From Lachnospiraceae bacterium XBB2008 (lineage in GTDB: Bacteria > Bacillota > Clostridia > Lachnospirales > Lachnospiraceae), in contig FMVL01000007.1 of assembly GCA_900102235.1 (NCBI GenBank), forward strand, positions 186,001-250,000: a stretch of 64,000 bases of DNA, written 5' to 3'. A model generated the notes under the pieces. The model was not told the DNA's origin. It did no database searches and worked only from the letters and a program-made list of their open reading frames with translations. Shown here in pieces: positions 18,637-27,908 of the stretch. The stretch's first letter is position 1; every line of letters starts with the position of its first letter. Position numbers and translations under genes: made by a program.

Positions 18637-19896
18637 CTATATCGATTCAGGTGATGATATATAACCGGTGATCGCACTGGCAGCGGCCACAGCCGGACTT
18701 GCCAGATAAACTTCTGATTCAACATGCCCCATACGACCCACGAAATTGCGGTTCGTAGTGGATACGCATCTCTCTCCTGCCGCCATGACACCCATATATC
18801 CTCCGAGACACGGACCGCATGTAGGTGTGGAAACAACAGCGCCGGCTTCCACGAAATCGGTAAGCAGACCTTCTTTAATGCAGTCAAGATATATCTGCTG
18901 TGTGGCAGGTATCACGATGCAGCGTACGCCGTCGGCAACTTTTCGTCCGCGAAGGATATCCGCTGCGATACGCATATCATCCATGCGACCGTTGGTACAG
19001 GAACCTATGACGACCTGATCTATCTTCACTTCTCCGACCTCATCGATCGTCCTGGTATTCTCGGGCAGATGAGGAAATGCAACAGTGGGACGAAGCGAAC
19101 TTAAGTCTATATCATATTCCGCGTCATATACCGCATCGGGATCAGCCTCGTAAACTACGGGAGTCCTGTCGGAATGCTCTTTGATATAAGCCATCGCTTT
19201 ATCATCCACAGGGAAGATACCGTTCTTTCCGCCGGCTTCGATAGCCATGTTCGCGATCGTAAATCTGTCGTCCATGGTCAGATCGGCCACGCCGTCTCCC
19301 GTAAACTCCATTGATTTATAAAGAGCACCGTCCACTCCTATCATTCCGATGATATGCAGAATGACATCCTTACCGCTTACGTAAGGCGCTTTCCTGCCCT
19401 TAAGATTAAATCTGATCGCACCGGGCACCTTAAACCATGCCTTGCCCGTAGCCATTCCCGCTGCCATGTCGGTTGAACCCACACCCGTCGAGAATGCTCC
19501 GAGAGCTCCGTAAGTGCAGGTATGTGAGTCTGCACCGATTATCACATCACCGGCTACAATCAGACCTTTTTCGGGTAAAAGAGCATGCTCGATACCCATC
19601 TGGCCAACTTCGAAGTAATTGGTGATGTTATTCTTCTTTGCAAACTCTCTTACGCATTTGCAGTGTTCTGCAGACTTGATGTCCTTGTTGGGTACAAAAT
19701 GATCGGGAACAAGCGCGATCTTATCCTTATCGAAAACACCGTCGACCTGCATCTTGTCCATCTCTTTGATGGCTACGGGACTGGTGATGTCGTTTCCGAG
19801 CACCAGATCCAGATCCGCTTCGATCAGATCACCTGCAGCGACCGCGTCCAGATGTGCGTGAGCCGCAAGGATCTTCTGTGTCATTGTCATGCCCAT
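18637..19896 (-). CDS. leuC: 3-isopropylmalate dehydratase, large subunit
   Basis: LeuC holds the [4Fe-4S] cluster and works with LeuD in leucine synthesis. The 419-residue length fits the short, aconitase-related LeuC type. The cluster ligands are Cys300 in IGSCTNGR and Cys360/Cys363 in [20 protein letters not shown] at 121-130 is also characteristic. GAGGA precedes the ATG at 19896. It is the first gene of an operon that runs on into five glycoside hydrolase genes; leuA and leuB are not in this window. Confidence 0.96.
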   Translation of the reverse strand: MGMTMTQKILAAHAHLDAVAAGDLIEADLDLVLGNDITSPVAIKEMDKMQVDGVFDKDKIALVPDHFVPNKDIKSAEHCKCVREFAKKNNITNYFEVGQMGIEHALLPEKGLIVAGDVIIGADSHTCTYGALGAFSTGVGSTDMAAGMATGKAWFKVPGAIRFNLKGRKAPYVSGKDVILHIIGMIGVDGALYKSMEFTGDGVADLTMDDRFTIANMAIEAGGKNGIFPVDDKAMAYIKEHSDRTPVVYEADPDAVYDAEYDIDLSSLRPTVAFPHLPENTRTIDEVGEVKIDQVVIGSCTNGRMDDMRIAADILRGRKVADGVRCIVIPATQQIYLDCIKEGLLTDFVEAGAVVSTPTCGPCLGGYMGVMAAGERCVSTTNRNFVGRMGHVESEVYLASPAVAAASAITGYISSPESI

Positions 19897-19933
19897 GTTT
19901 GATTCCTCATTGACTTATCTTCGATATTATTCC

Positions 19934-19961
19934 GTTGCGTAAACGCAACTATGTTATTATA
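19934..19961 (-). promoter_or_regulatory. leuC promoter with palindromic operator
   Basis: On the minus strand an extended -10 (TGGTATAAT; hexamer 19961-19956) is followed at once by the perfect 16-base palindrome GTTGCGTTTACGCAAC (19949-19934), which would cover the transcription start. The -35 position falls inside the trpB terminator and is poor. A repressor bound here would block the promoter. The protein is unknown; GTTGCGTAA (plus-strand reading) also occurs upstream of the AraC gene at 8816-8824. Confidence 0.7.
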
Positions 19962-19966
19962 CCATA

Positions 19967-20004
19967 AAGAAAGGGAGGAATGCTACTCTTTGGGCATTCC
20001 TCCC
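19967..20004 (-). terminator. Terminator of trpB
   Basis: GGGAGGAATGC (19973-19983) pairs perfectly with GCATTCCTCCC (19994-20004), leaving a 10-base loop. On the minus strand the stem is followed by TTTCTTT. It ends the trpB transcript and lies against the leuC promoter. Confidence 0.9.
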
Positions 20005-20045
20005 TAATTGATTCAGTATATGTTCCGTACGGTCAATACACAGGG

Positions 20046-21422
20046 TTATGCGTTAACCTTGGGAAGTTTGGCAACGGATGCGGCGATGTCTTCATCGGTA
20101 GGGATATAATCGCTCATATCACCATCGTTATACTTCTGATAAGCAACAAGATCGAAGTAACCGGTACCGGTAAGGCCGAACACGATGGTCTTCTCCTCTC
20201 CCGTTTCCTTGCACTTAAGTGCTTCATCTATGGCTACTCTGATAGCATGAGAACTCTCCGGTGCGGGAAGGATACCTTCGATACGCGCAAACTGTGTTGC
20301 GGCTTCAAATACGGATGTCTGCTCAACACTGACTGCTTCCATATATCCGTCATGATACAGCTGAGAAAGCGTGGAGCTCATGCCGTGGAATCTTAACCCG
20401 CCGGCATGATTTGCCGAAGGAATGAAGCTGCTTCCAAGGGTATACATCTTGGCAAGAGGACAGATCATGCCCGTATCGCAGAAGTCATATGCGTATGTAC
20501 CTCTGGTAAAGCTGGGACAGGAAGCGGGTTCAACCGCGATTATCCTGTAATCGGCCTCTCCTCTTAACTTTTCTCCCATGAACGGTGCTATAAGTCCGCC
20601 GAGATTGGATCCGCCGCCTGCACATCCGATGATGATGTCGGGATGGATATCATACTTATCAAGTGCAGTCTTGGTCTCAAGTCCGATCACCGATTGATGA
20701 AGCAGTACCTGATTAAGAACGCTTCCGAGAACATATCTGTAACCGGGATTCTTAGTAGCCACTTCAACGGCTTCGGAGATCGCACAACCGAGGCTTCCGG
20801 TAGTTCCGGGGAACTCGGCGAGTATCTTGCGTCCGACCTCTGTGGTATCCGAAGGTGAAGGAACTACGGATGCCCCGTAGGTTCTCATGACTTCGCGTCT
20901 GAAAGGCTTCTGCTCGTATGAAACCTTGACCATATAAACCTTGCAGTCCAGATCAAAATATGAACAAGCCATGGAAAGCGCCGTACCCCACTGACCTGCT
21001 CCGGTCTCTGTGGTCACGCCCTTAAGGCCCTGCTTCTTAGCGTAATATGCCTGAGCGATCGCGGAGTTTAACTTATGGCTTCCGCTCGTATTGTTGCCTT
21101 CGAACTTATAATAGATCTTAGCCGGAGTCTGAAGTTTCTCCTCAAGGCAGTATGCACGGACCAGCGGTGAAGGTCTGTACATCTTGTAGAAGTTTCTGAT
21201 CTCATCCGGTATCTCAATGAACGGAGTTGTCTCATCGAGTTCCTGCTTAACAAGCTCCTCGCAGAAGATCGGAGACAGTTCCTCAGCCGTAAGAGGCTGG
21301 CCTGTTCCGGGATTTAACAGAGGTGCGGGCTTGTTCTTCATGTCGGATCTTAAGTTATACCATGCCTTGGGCATCTCTTCTTCGTTCAGATAGATCTTGT
21401 AAGGGATTTTGTTGTCACTCAT
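20046..21422 (-). CDS. trpB: Tryptophan synthase beta chain, TrpB2-like
   Basis: The enzyme joins indole and serine to give tryptophan with pyridoxal phosphate. The 458 residues exceed the classical TrpB length (about 400) and match the TrpB2 class, with an N-terminal extension (residues 1-60). The cofactor lysine is Lys117 in TSGSHKLNSA, and the phosphate-binding GCAGGGSNLGG lies near residue 255. AAGGAGG precedes the ATG at 21422. It stands alone between its own T-box and terminator. TrpB2 proteins often work without TrpA, perhaps to salvage indole; no other trp gene is in this window. Confidence 0.93.
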   Translation of the reverse strand: MSDNKIPYKIYLNEEEMPKAWYNLRSDMKNKPAPLLNPGTGQPLTAEELSPIFCEELVKQELDETTPFIEIPDEIRNFYKMYRPSPLVRAYCLEEKLQTPAKIYYKFEGNNTSGSHKLNSAIAQAYYAKKQGLKGVTTETGAGQWGTALSMACSYFDLDCKVYMVKVSYEQKPFRREVMRTYGASVVPSPSDTTEVGRKILAEFPGTTGSLGCAISEAVEVATKNPGYRYVLGSVLNQVLLHQSVIGLETKTALDKYDIHPDIIIGCAGGGSNLGGLIAPFMGEKLRGEADYRIIAVEPASCPSFTRGTYAYDFCDTGMICPLAKMYTLGSSFIPSANHAGGLRFHGMSSTLSQLYHDGYMEAVSVEQTSVFEAATQFARIEGILPAPESSHAIRVAIDEALKCKETGEEKTIVFGLTGTGYFDLVAYQKYNDGDMSDYIPTDEDIAASVAKLPKVNA

Positions 21423-21483
21423 TTCTTTCCTCCTTCCGGCGCCCGGCGCCGTTTACCTTTTTCCGGGACAGGTGATCCGGAAA

Positions 21484-21750
21484 TAAAAAACCTGTCCCTA
21501 CAGTTGCTACTGCTGGGACAGGTACTATAACCTGCGGTGCCACCCGGCTTGGTGATATCATCACCCTCTCATGCATACTATCATATGCGGACATTTGTTC
21601 ACGAAGTGTCTTCTCCGTCTCCCATACTCCGGTTGCCCGTTTCTGTTCACCCTCTGAGGTCCATTCACTCTTACGCTCCATACCACGCTCCCACCGTCCG
21701 CGGTTCGCTCCCATAGAGTTGTGTAAGAATTACTCACTCCTCATCATCGG
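21484..21750 (-). promoter_or_regulatory. T-box leader controlling trpB, specifier UGG (Trp)
   Basis: On the minus strand the conserved T-box sequence GGGTGGCACCGCAGG lies at 21545-21531, followed by a terminator stem ACCTGTCCC/GGGACAGGT (21523-21515 and 21498-21490) and a T run. At the base of stem I, GAGG (21742-21739) pairs with CCTC (21659-21656). In the internal loop the sequence GAA-TGG-A puts a UGG codon (21663-21661) at the specifier position. Uncharged tRNA-Trp would stabilise the antiterminator and switch trpB on. Gene and specifier agree, which supports the reading. Confidence 0.92.
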
Positions 21751-21778
21751 TTTAATCAAAAATATCATATCGTCAAAA

Positions 21779-21808
21779 ACCTTGTCAAGAAAAAATCAAT
21801 AACTGTTT
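21779..21808 (-). promoter_or_regulatory. Candidate promoter of the T-box/trpB unit
   Basis: Upstream of stem I, within and just after the greA-like gene's end, the minus strand holds TTGACA followed 18 bases later by TATTTT, with a second TTGACG nearby. The exact pair in use cannot be decided by eye. Confidence 0.4.
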
Positions 21809-22296
21809 ATGGTATCGCCGGTATCGTCGGTATTCTCAAGTTTAATGATCTTCACATCATACTGCACTGCATCATTAACTCTGACATGAACAGTGTCTCC
21901 AACCTTGTGCCCTATGAGCGCCTTTCCCACAGGGGACTCGGGTGTGATGTATCCACCGAGAGAATTAGCTCTGACTGTCGTCACTATCTTGAGTTCCTGG
22001 GTGCTGTGATCATCGAGATACTCTACCGTAACGGTATTGTTCATCCCGACCTCGTCATCAGCCGAGCTGTCATCTATCACTCTGGCTGTTTTTATCATAT
22101 TCTCGAGATATCTGATACGGCTTTCGTTCTGATTCTTGAACCTTTTGGCCGCATAATATTCAAAGTTCTCGGACAGATCGCCCTGAGCACGGGCTACCTT
22201 CAGATCTTCGAGCGCCTTCGGACGTACCACGAGTTTCCTGTGCTCGATCTCCTCCTCCATCTTGCGTATATCCGATTCTGTCAGTTTATCATGCAT
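21796..22296 (-). CDS. greA: Transcript cleavage factor GreA/GreB
   Basis: GreA enters the secondary channel of RNA polymerase and restarts arrested complexes by transcript cleavage. An N-terminal coiled coil (about residues 5-75) has the acidic tip in ARAQGDLSENFEYYAA, where Asp and Glu hold the catalytic metal. A C-terminal FKBP-like domain ends with SPVGKALIGHKVGD. 166 residues is slightly over the usual 158. GGAGG stands eight bases before the ATG. It follows the HAD phosphatase gene by three bases. Whether it is greA itself or a paralogue cannot be told here. Confidence 0.92.
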   Translation of the reverse strand: MHDKLTESDIRKMEEEIEHRKLVVRPKALEDLKVARAQGDLSENFEYYAAKRFKNQNESRIRYLENMIKTARVIDDSSADDEVGMNNTVTVEYLDDHSTQELKIVTTVRANSLGGYITPESPVGKALIGHKVGDTVHVRVNDAVQYDVKIIKLENTDDTGDTINSY

Positions 22297-22299
22297 CGT

Positions 22300-22950
22300 T
22301 CATGCCTCCGTAACGATCCTGTATATATCATGTACCGTCTCTGCAAGATATGTAGCGCCGGCCTTTCTTAATTCATCCTCTGTTCCGTATCCGTACAGAA
22401 CGCCTATGGAATCGACCCCTGCTCTCACCGCTCCGTCTATATCGTAGTGTCTGTCACCCACCATGACGGCCTGAACGGGATCCGCTCCGGTAACAAGTAT
22501 AGCACGTCTGATCAGATCGGCTTTATCGGGACTGGTCATCTCCATATCGGGTCCCACTATACGCATGAAATGTTCATCAAGTCCCGAATGTTTCACGACC
22601 TTATCAGCCATGTATTCAGGTTTGGATGTCACTATGGTGAGGTCGGCTCCGGCTTTCTTCAGGTCTGCGAGCACCTGCATCATACCGTCAAACACGGGTG
22701 CATCCTTATAGCCTTCATTGTCGTATTTTTCGCGGAAGTAATCAACCGCCTCATCAAGTCTCGCCTGCGGTACACCGTAGTATTTGTCAAAAGAATAATA
22801 CAGCGGCGGCCCTATGAATCTGAGCAGTTTAGCCCTGTCCGGCTCTTCTATGCCAAACTTCGACAACGCATATGATGCGGCTTTGATTATGCCGAATTCG
22901 GACTGTGTAAGTGTCCCGTCCAGGTCAAAAAACATATGTGTATATCTCAT
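22300..22950 (-). CDS. HAD-family phosphatase, phosphoglycolate phosphatase-like
   Basis: The 216-residue protein has the HAD signatures in order: DLDGTLT (nucleophile Asp9), TSK near residue 108, and the metal-binding MVGDRHYD near residue 165. A helical cap follows motif 1 (type C1), the layout of Gph and pyrophosphatase PpaX. AGGAG stands five bases before the ATG. Neighbours are a glycosyltransferase upstream and greA downstream, which do not point to one substrate. Confidence 0.88.
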   Translation of the reverse strand: MRYTHMFFDLDGTLTQSEFGIIKAASYALSKFGIEEPDRAKLLRFIGPPLYYSFDKYYGVPQARLDEAVDYFREKYDNEGYKDAPVFDGMMQVLADLKKAGADLTIVTSKPEYMADKVVKHSGLDEHFMRIVGPDMEMTSPDKADLIRRAILVTGADPVQAVMVGDRHYDIDGAVRAGVDSIGVLYGYGTEDELRKAGATYLAETVHDIYRIVTEA

Positions 22951-22964
22951 GGTCTCTCCTTACG

Positions 22965-24191
22965 CTATCCCAAAGCATCCAGAATGCTTTCGGCATTTCT
23001 TTTCCAGGTAAATTCCGCAGAGGCATAAGTGCATCCGTTGTCGGCTACAGTCTGCGCATATTCGGTATCCCGAAGCAGTCGTCCGGCTGCTTCACACACG
23101 CTTTCGGGCTCTTCGAGCGTAAACGGTGCGTAGTTTTCCCATGGTGTGATAACCTCATTCAGATACTCGGACGGATCCGTTAGAGATACACAACCGGCCA
23201 GCATAGATGTGAAAACTCTGTCATGGGCGCCTGCCTTGAAATGTGGCATGACGTTGAGAGATATCTTGGCTCTTTCTATCGCCCGAAGACAATCGGCACT
23301 CGTCATCATGACTCCGGAATGCACGAGGTTCTCGGGATGTTTAAGCTCAAGCTTATCCCAGTCCTGACCCACGCAATGGACCGTATATCCCGCATCCACC
23401 AGTTTTGCCACGGTCCTCGATCTGAAATATGACCTTACATACAGATCGACATACAGCATATGGAACATGGCTTCGGGGTATGCTTCCTCTTCTTCATCGG
23501 GAAACTCACTGAGCAGTCGATCGTACAGAGTCTCCTCGAGAGGAAGCGACGGGTTTCTGATCATCTGATCGCATATATCATGAAGAAAATCACGATACTC
23601 CCGTTCCGCTCCGGCTATCGAGTCATATATGCTCTCTCTCGTTACATAATTGGCTATAAAGATGATGTCGATCGGCCGTTCCGCTATCGGCAGCCTCATA
23701 TACCGGTCAAGATAAGGCGGTTCAGTGCATACTCCGGGCATCAGCCACAGATCGTCTATAGGTTCATTGCCGCAAAGCGGCCAGAAATAGACGTTTTCGA
23801 TATATGGATGCCACCTGCGGACATATGCTACGTGATACCGGTCGATGCAGGCAACACTTAAGCCCGCGGTATGCCGTATGAGTTGTCTGTAGTAATAGAT
23901 CGGCGAATCGACCATGATCGAAATGATACGTATGCCGTTCGTTTCCCATATGGTTGAAAGGCCGTCTCCGAACTGTCCCTCACCGTTAAGTCCTATGAAG
24001 TTAAAAGTAACAAGAACCCAGTCTTCTTTATCCTGCAGGGCCTCAAAAGCGGATATGCTCTCGCTGGGTCTCCTCATATCCCATATGAACACCTCAGCTC
24101 CGGCTTCATGCAGGTATATGGCAAGTTCCTTGGAAAAATAACCCAAAGTCTCGGTATTGCCGGTTATAAGTATAATCTTCTTCTCTGCCAT
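22965..24191 (-). CDS. CgeB-like glycosyltransferase
   Basis: Residues 4-30 form the first strand and loop of a GT-B fold (KKIILITGNTETLGYFSKEL). The C-terminal third holds the family 1 type signature seen in CgeB and glycosyl-transferase-1-2 proteins: HSGVMMTSADCLRAIERAKISLN, then HDRVFTSMLAGCVSLTD. The start is placed at 24191, one base after the recG stop, suggesting coupling; an alternative ATG at 24215 overlaps recG but has its ribosome site directly abutting. The donor and acceptor are unknown; spore or cell-surface glycosylation is possible by family. Confidence 0.75.
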   Translation of the reverse strand: MAEKKIILITGNTETLGYFSKELAIYLHEAGAEVFIWDMRRPSESISAFEALQDKEDWVLVTFNFIGLNGEGQFGDGLSTIWETNGIRIISIMVDSPIYYYRQLIRHTAGLSVACIDRYHVAYVRRWHPYIENVYFWPLCGNEPIDDLWLMPGVCTEPPYLDRYMRLPIAERPIDIIFIANYVTRESIYDSIAGAEREYRDFLHDICDQMIRNPSLPLEETLYDRLLSEFPDEEEEAYPEAMFHMLYVDLYVRSYFRSRTVAKLVDAGYTVHCVGQDWDKLELKHPENLVHSGVMMTSADCLRAIERAKISLNVMPHFKAGAHDRVFTSMLAGCVSLTDPSEYLNEVITPWENYAPFTLEEPESVCEAAGRLLRDTEYAQTVADNGCTYASAEFTWKRNAESILDALG

Positions 24192-24192
24192 C

Positions 24193-26169
24193 TTAAACGC
24201 CAACCTGTCCGACATCCTCTTTTGCCCAGAGGATCAGTTCGGAATCCTGATATATATCGCCGATGTTAAAGATCACATCTCCGCTCTGTCTGATCCCGAA
24301 GATATCTCCGGGTCCTCTAAGGCGCATGTCTTCGGACGCTATCTCAAATCCGTCGTTGGAATTCGAAAGGATCTCCAGCCTCTCCTTAGCCCTGTCCGAC
24401 GCTTCATTCATCATGAAGATGCAGTAGCTCTGTTTATCCGATCTGCCGACGCGGCCCCTGAGCTGGTGCAGCTGAGCAAGTCCAAAGCGTTCGGCGTTCT
24501 CCACATACATAAGAGTCGCATTCGGAACATTTACACCGACTTCAACGACGGTCGTGGAAACCAGCACATCTATATTACCACGGGCGAACTCATCCATCAC
24601 CTGGTCGCGCTTGGCGGCATTCATCTGGCCATGGAGCATGCCGATACGTATGGACTCGGGCAAAGTTGCCTTAAGTTCCTCGCTGTATTCAGTGACATTC
24701 TCGACTCCGACAAGTTCTCCGCTGTCAACCTGCGGACAGATTATGTAAACCTGATTGCCGGCATTAACCTGATCCGTAACAAACTTATACGCCGTCGGTC
24801 TGTATGAAGTATCCACAACGCAGTTTTTGATGGGCAGTCTTCCCGCGGGCATGGTATGGATCGTGCTTACCTCAAGATCGCCGTAGAGGATCATGGCGAG
24901 TGTTCTCGGGATCGGAGTTGCAGACATGATAAGAACTGCCGGTTTTATGCCCTTTTCGGCCAGGGCTTCTCTCTGGAGCACTCCGAACCTGTGCTGCTCG
25001 TCGGTCACGACCAGCCCCAGATCTTTATATTCCACACCGCTCTGGAAAAGCGCATGCGTACCGATCACAAGATTCACCTCTCCGGTACGGACAGACTCTA
25101 AGATCTCATTTCTTGCCTTGCCTTTGATCTGGCCTGTCAGCAGAACGCACTTAAACGGGAGGTCATACTCTTTAGTCATCCTGCTCACGGTCTCAAAGTG
25201 CTGCATGGCCAAAACTTCGGTGGGAGCCATGAGCGCTCCCTGAAAGCCGTTTGACACGCACATAAGGAGTGCCAGCACGGCAACTATGGTTTTTCCGGAT
25301 CCGACATCGCCCTGGACAAGACGCATCATCCTGATATCGGAAGCCATATCCTCTTCGATCGTATTCCATACAGCCATCTGATCGGGAGTAAGCACATATG
25401 GAAGTTTCTCGATCAGCCTTACGGTATCCGACACCGCTATCATCGGGTGGGGATTCTTCTCCTTGTGAGTACCCAGGCGGGACATATTCAGGATGTATTC
25501 ATAGAATTCCTGATATGCGAGTCTGGTCCGGGCACGTATGAGTGTCTCATCATCAGCGGGCATATGGATGTTTCTGATCGCCTCGCTGTAGGTCATCAGG
25601 CCTCTTTTTTCAACGATATCGGAAGGCAGCGTATCATACAGCGGAGATGAAGGGTACTGCACTCCGCCCATTATCTCGGCCTCGTATGCGTGTCTTACGG
25701 CCTTCTGGATCGCCGCCGAGCTTAACCCCTTGGTCGTATGATATACGGGCTGTCTGGTCCCTGCCAGTTTCATGTAATCATCGATCTTGTATTTTCTGGG
25801 ATTGTTGAAGGAAAAACTGTTTCCCCGTTTCATGATACGGCCTCTGAACACGCACTCCTCCCCGCGCTTGATCGAATTGCGAAGATAAGGGGCATTGAAA
25901 TAGACTATGTTCATCTCGCCGTGTCCGTCGGATACATTGAAAGATAAGATGCTCAGAGACCGGATCCGTCTGACCAGCGGATTCGAAGTTATGTAAACCT
26001 TCACAGCCGCTGTCTCTCCCACTTTCAGCTTGTCGATCGTCTCGATCTCACCGAAGAGATCATATTCCATCGGGAAAAACTTAAGAAGATCTCCCGTATC
26101 CCGGATATTCAGTTTATCAAAAAGGGCAGCAGTTTTTTCACCGATGCCCTTAATGGATGTAATGTTCAT
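24193..26169 (-). CDS. recG: ATP-dependent DNA helicase RecG
   Basis: RecG regresses stalled replication forks and branch-migrates Holliday junctions. The 658-residue protein has the N-terminal wedge/OB domain (about 45-130), helicase domain 1 with Walker A GDVGSGKT (287-294) and the DEAD-variant DEQH in VVTDEQHRFGVLQ near 391, and helicase domain 2 with VSTTVVEVGVNVPNA and QLRGRVGRS. It follows yloV by 23 bases, the normal Firmicute arrangement. Confidence 0.97.
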   Translation of the reverse strand: MNITSIKGIGEKTAALFDKLNIRDTGDLLKFFPMEYDLFGEIETIDKLKVGETAAVKVYITSNPLVRRIRSLSILSFNVSDGHGEMNIVYFNAPYLRNSIKRGEECVFRGRIMKRGNSFSFNNPRKYKIDDYMKLAGTRQPVYHTTKGLSSAAIQKAVRHAYEAEIMGGVQYPSSPLYDTLPSDIVEKRGLMTYSEAIRNIHMPADDETLIRARTRLAYQEFYEYILNMSRLGTHKEKNPHPMIAVSDTVRLIEKLPYVLTPDQMAVWNTIEEDMASDIRMMRLVQGDVGSGKTIVAVLALLMCVSNGFQGALMAPTEVLAMQHFETVSRMTKEYDLPFKCVLLTGQIKGKARNEILESVRTGEVNLVIGTHALFQSGVEYKDLGLVVTDEQHRFGVLQREALAEKGIKPAVLIMSATPIPRTLAMILYGDLEVSTIHTMPAGRLPIKNCVVDTSYRPTAYKFVTDQVNAGNQVYIICPQVDSGELVGVENVTEYSEELKATLPESIRIGMLHGQMNAAKRDQVMDEFARGNIDVLVSTTVVEVGVNVPNATLMYVENAERFGLAQLHQLRGRVGRSDKQSYCIFMMNEASDRAKERLEILSNSNDGFEIASEDMRLRGPGDIFGIRQSGDVIFNIGDIYQDSELILWAKEDVGQVGV

Positions 26170-26192
26170 AGTTATGATCTGCCGATCCGGTC

Positions 26193-27896
26193 TTATTCTA
26201 CAGAAATGATGTATGAGTATACGGGCTGTCCGCCGAACTGAAGTTCAACATCCTGTCCGCTGTACTTGGCTGAGAGTTCCTCGGCAAGCTTGTTTGCCGC
26301 ATCCTCGTCAACATCCTCGCCGTAGTATACGCTGATAAGCTCTGACGAATCATCCACCATCGCATCTACCATCTCGATCGTAACCTGAGTCTTATCGGTA
26401 CCGACTGCAAGGATTCCGGAATCTCCGATACCCATGTAGTCATTTTCCCTGATCTCTTTGTCGTCGATTATGGTATCCCTTACGGCGTATGTTACCTGAC
26501 CGGTCTTAACAAGCTCTATCTGCTCGGTCATGATGTTCGTATTCTCTTCCGCGGAAGTATCGGGCATATATGAAACCATAGCTGCGATACCCTGGGGAAC
26601 CGACTTGGTGGGGATAACGATGATGTCCTTATCCTCGGTCATATTTGCGGCCTGCTGTGCAGCAAGTACGATGTTTTTATTATTCGGCAGGATGAAGATA
26701 TGGTCAGCATTGATCTTGTCTATGGCATTCAGCATATCCTCAGTGGAAGGATTCATGGTCTGTCCGCCTGCGATGATCATGTCTACGCCGAGGCTTGAGA
26801 ATATCTCGTTGATGCCTTCGCCAACCGATACTGCGATGAATCCGATATCCTTGCGGGGTTCATCGGCCTTTGGTTCCGGCTCTTCAGTGATCTTGCCGCT
26901 CATCTTTTCCTCGATATGCTCGTGGGCCCTGGCGATCTTGCCTTCCTCTTCAAGTAAAAGGTTCTCGATCTTAACCTTATCGAGCTGACCATATTTAAGA
27001 GCTCTCTGGAGAGCCATGCCGGGATCGTTGGTATGTACATGAACCTTCACGAGGTTTTCATCGGTAACTACGACTATCGAATCACCAATGGACTCAAGAT
27101 ATGTCTTATAATCCAGTTCGAGCTTCACATTGAAGTTGAAGTTCTCTTTAAGCCGGATGATATATTCCGTGCAATACAGGAACTTAAGCTTGGGAGGTTC
27201 TGCAGTTGCAGTATCTGCTTTTTCCCCGGAGCCTCCCGATGTGATGGGCGAGAAGTCCACTTCCTTGCCGCAGAAGGCGTCATACGCTCCGTGAAGGACC
27301 TCCATAAGTCCCTGTCCGCCCGAATCCACAACTCCCGCCTGTTTAAGGACAGGAAGCATCTCAGGAGTCTTAAGAAGCATCTCATCTCCGGCTGCTATCG
27401 CACCCTCGATGATCGTCTTCATATCCGTCACACCGGAATCAACCAGATCCGAAACCTTCTCGGATACGGCACGTGATACTGTCAGTATCGTACCTTCCTT
27501 CGGTTTCATGACTGCTTTGTAAGCGGTCTCTACTGCCTTATCACAGGCTTCTGCAAGTATCTGGGCATCAAGTTCGCCGTCGATCTTCTTGGCTACCTTG
27601 GTAAAACCTCTGAAAAGCTGCGAAAGTATAACACCCGAGTTTCCTCTGGCACCCCTCAGGGATCCGGAGGAAATGGCTTTGCACAGGGTCTCCATGGAGA
27701 TGTCGCCTGTTGAATAAAGTCCCGACACGTCATCTGCAGCCGATACTATGGTAAGCGTCATGTTGGTGCCGGTATCACCATCGGGAACGGGGAATACGTT
27801 CAGTTCGTTGATGATCTCCTTCTGTGATTCCAGTCGTCTGGCTCCGGCCACGAACATGGCGGCTATCTGTTTTGCGTCAAGCGATGTTTCACTCAC
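26193..27896 (-). CDS. DAK2-domain protein YloV, fatty acid kinase FakA-like
   Basis: The start is GTG 27896 with GGAGG seven bases upstream. Residues 1-200 form the Dak phosphatase/kinase domain with LNVFPVPDGDTGTNMTLT near residue 28 and RGARGNSGVILSQ near 78; the DGDTG motif binds ATP and magnesium. A middle domain and a C-terminal DegV-like fold (FIAVSVGEGINEIF onward, about 350-565) complete the FakA layout. In staphylococci FakA phosphorylates fatty acids held by FakB. Here it sits in the common asp23-yloV-recG order, 12 bases after the Asp23 gene. Confidence 0.9.
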   Translation of the reverse strand: MSETSLDAKQIAAMFVAGARRLESQKEIINELNVFPVPDGDTGTNMTLTIVSAADDVSGLYSTGDISMETLCKAISSGSLRGARGNSGVILSQLFRGFTKVAKKIDGELDAQILAEACDKAVETAYKAVMKPKEGTILTVSRAVSEKVSDLVDSGVTDMKTIIEGAIAAGDEMLLKTPEMLPVLKQAGVVDSGGQGLMEVLHGAYDAFCGKEVDFSPITSGGSGEKADTATAEPPKLKFLYCTEYIIRLKENFNFNVKLELDYKTYLESIGDSIVVVTDENLVKVHVHTNDPGMALQRALKYGQLDKVKIENLLLEEEGKIARAHEHIEEKMSGKITEEPEPKADEPRKDIGFIAVSVGEGINEIFSSLGVDMIIAGGQTMNPSTEDMLNAIDKINADHIFILPNNKNIVLAAQQAANMTEDKDIIVIPTKSVPQGIAAMVSYMPDTSAEENTNIMTEQIELVKTGQVTYAVRDTIIDDKEIRENDYMGIGDSGILAVGTDKTQVTIEMVDAMVDDSSELISVYYGEDVDEDAANKLAEELSAKYSGQDVELQFGGQPVYSYIISVE

Positions 27897-27908
27897 TGTT
27901 TATCCTCC

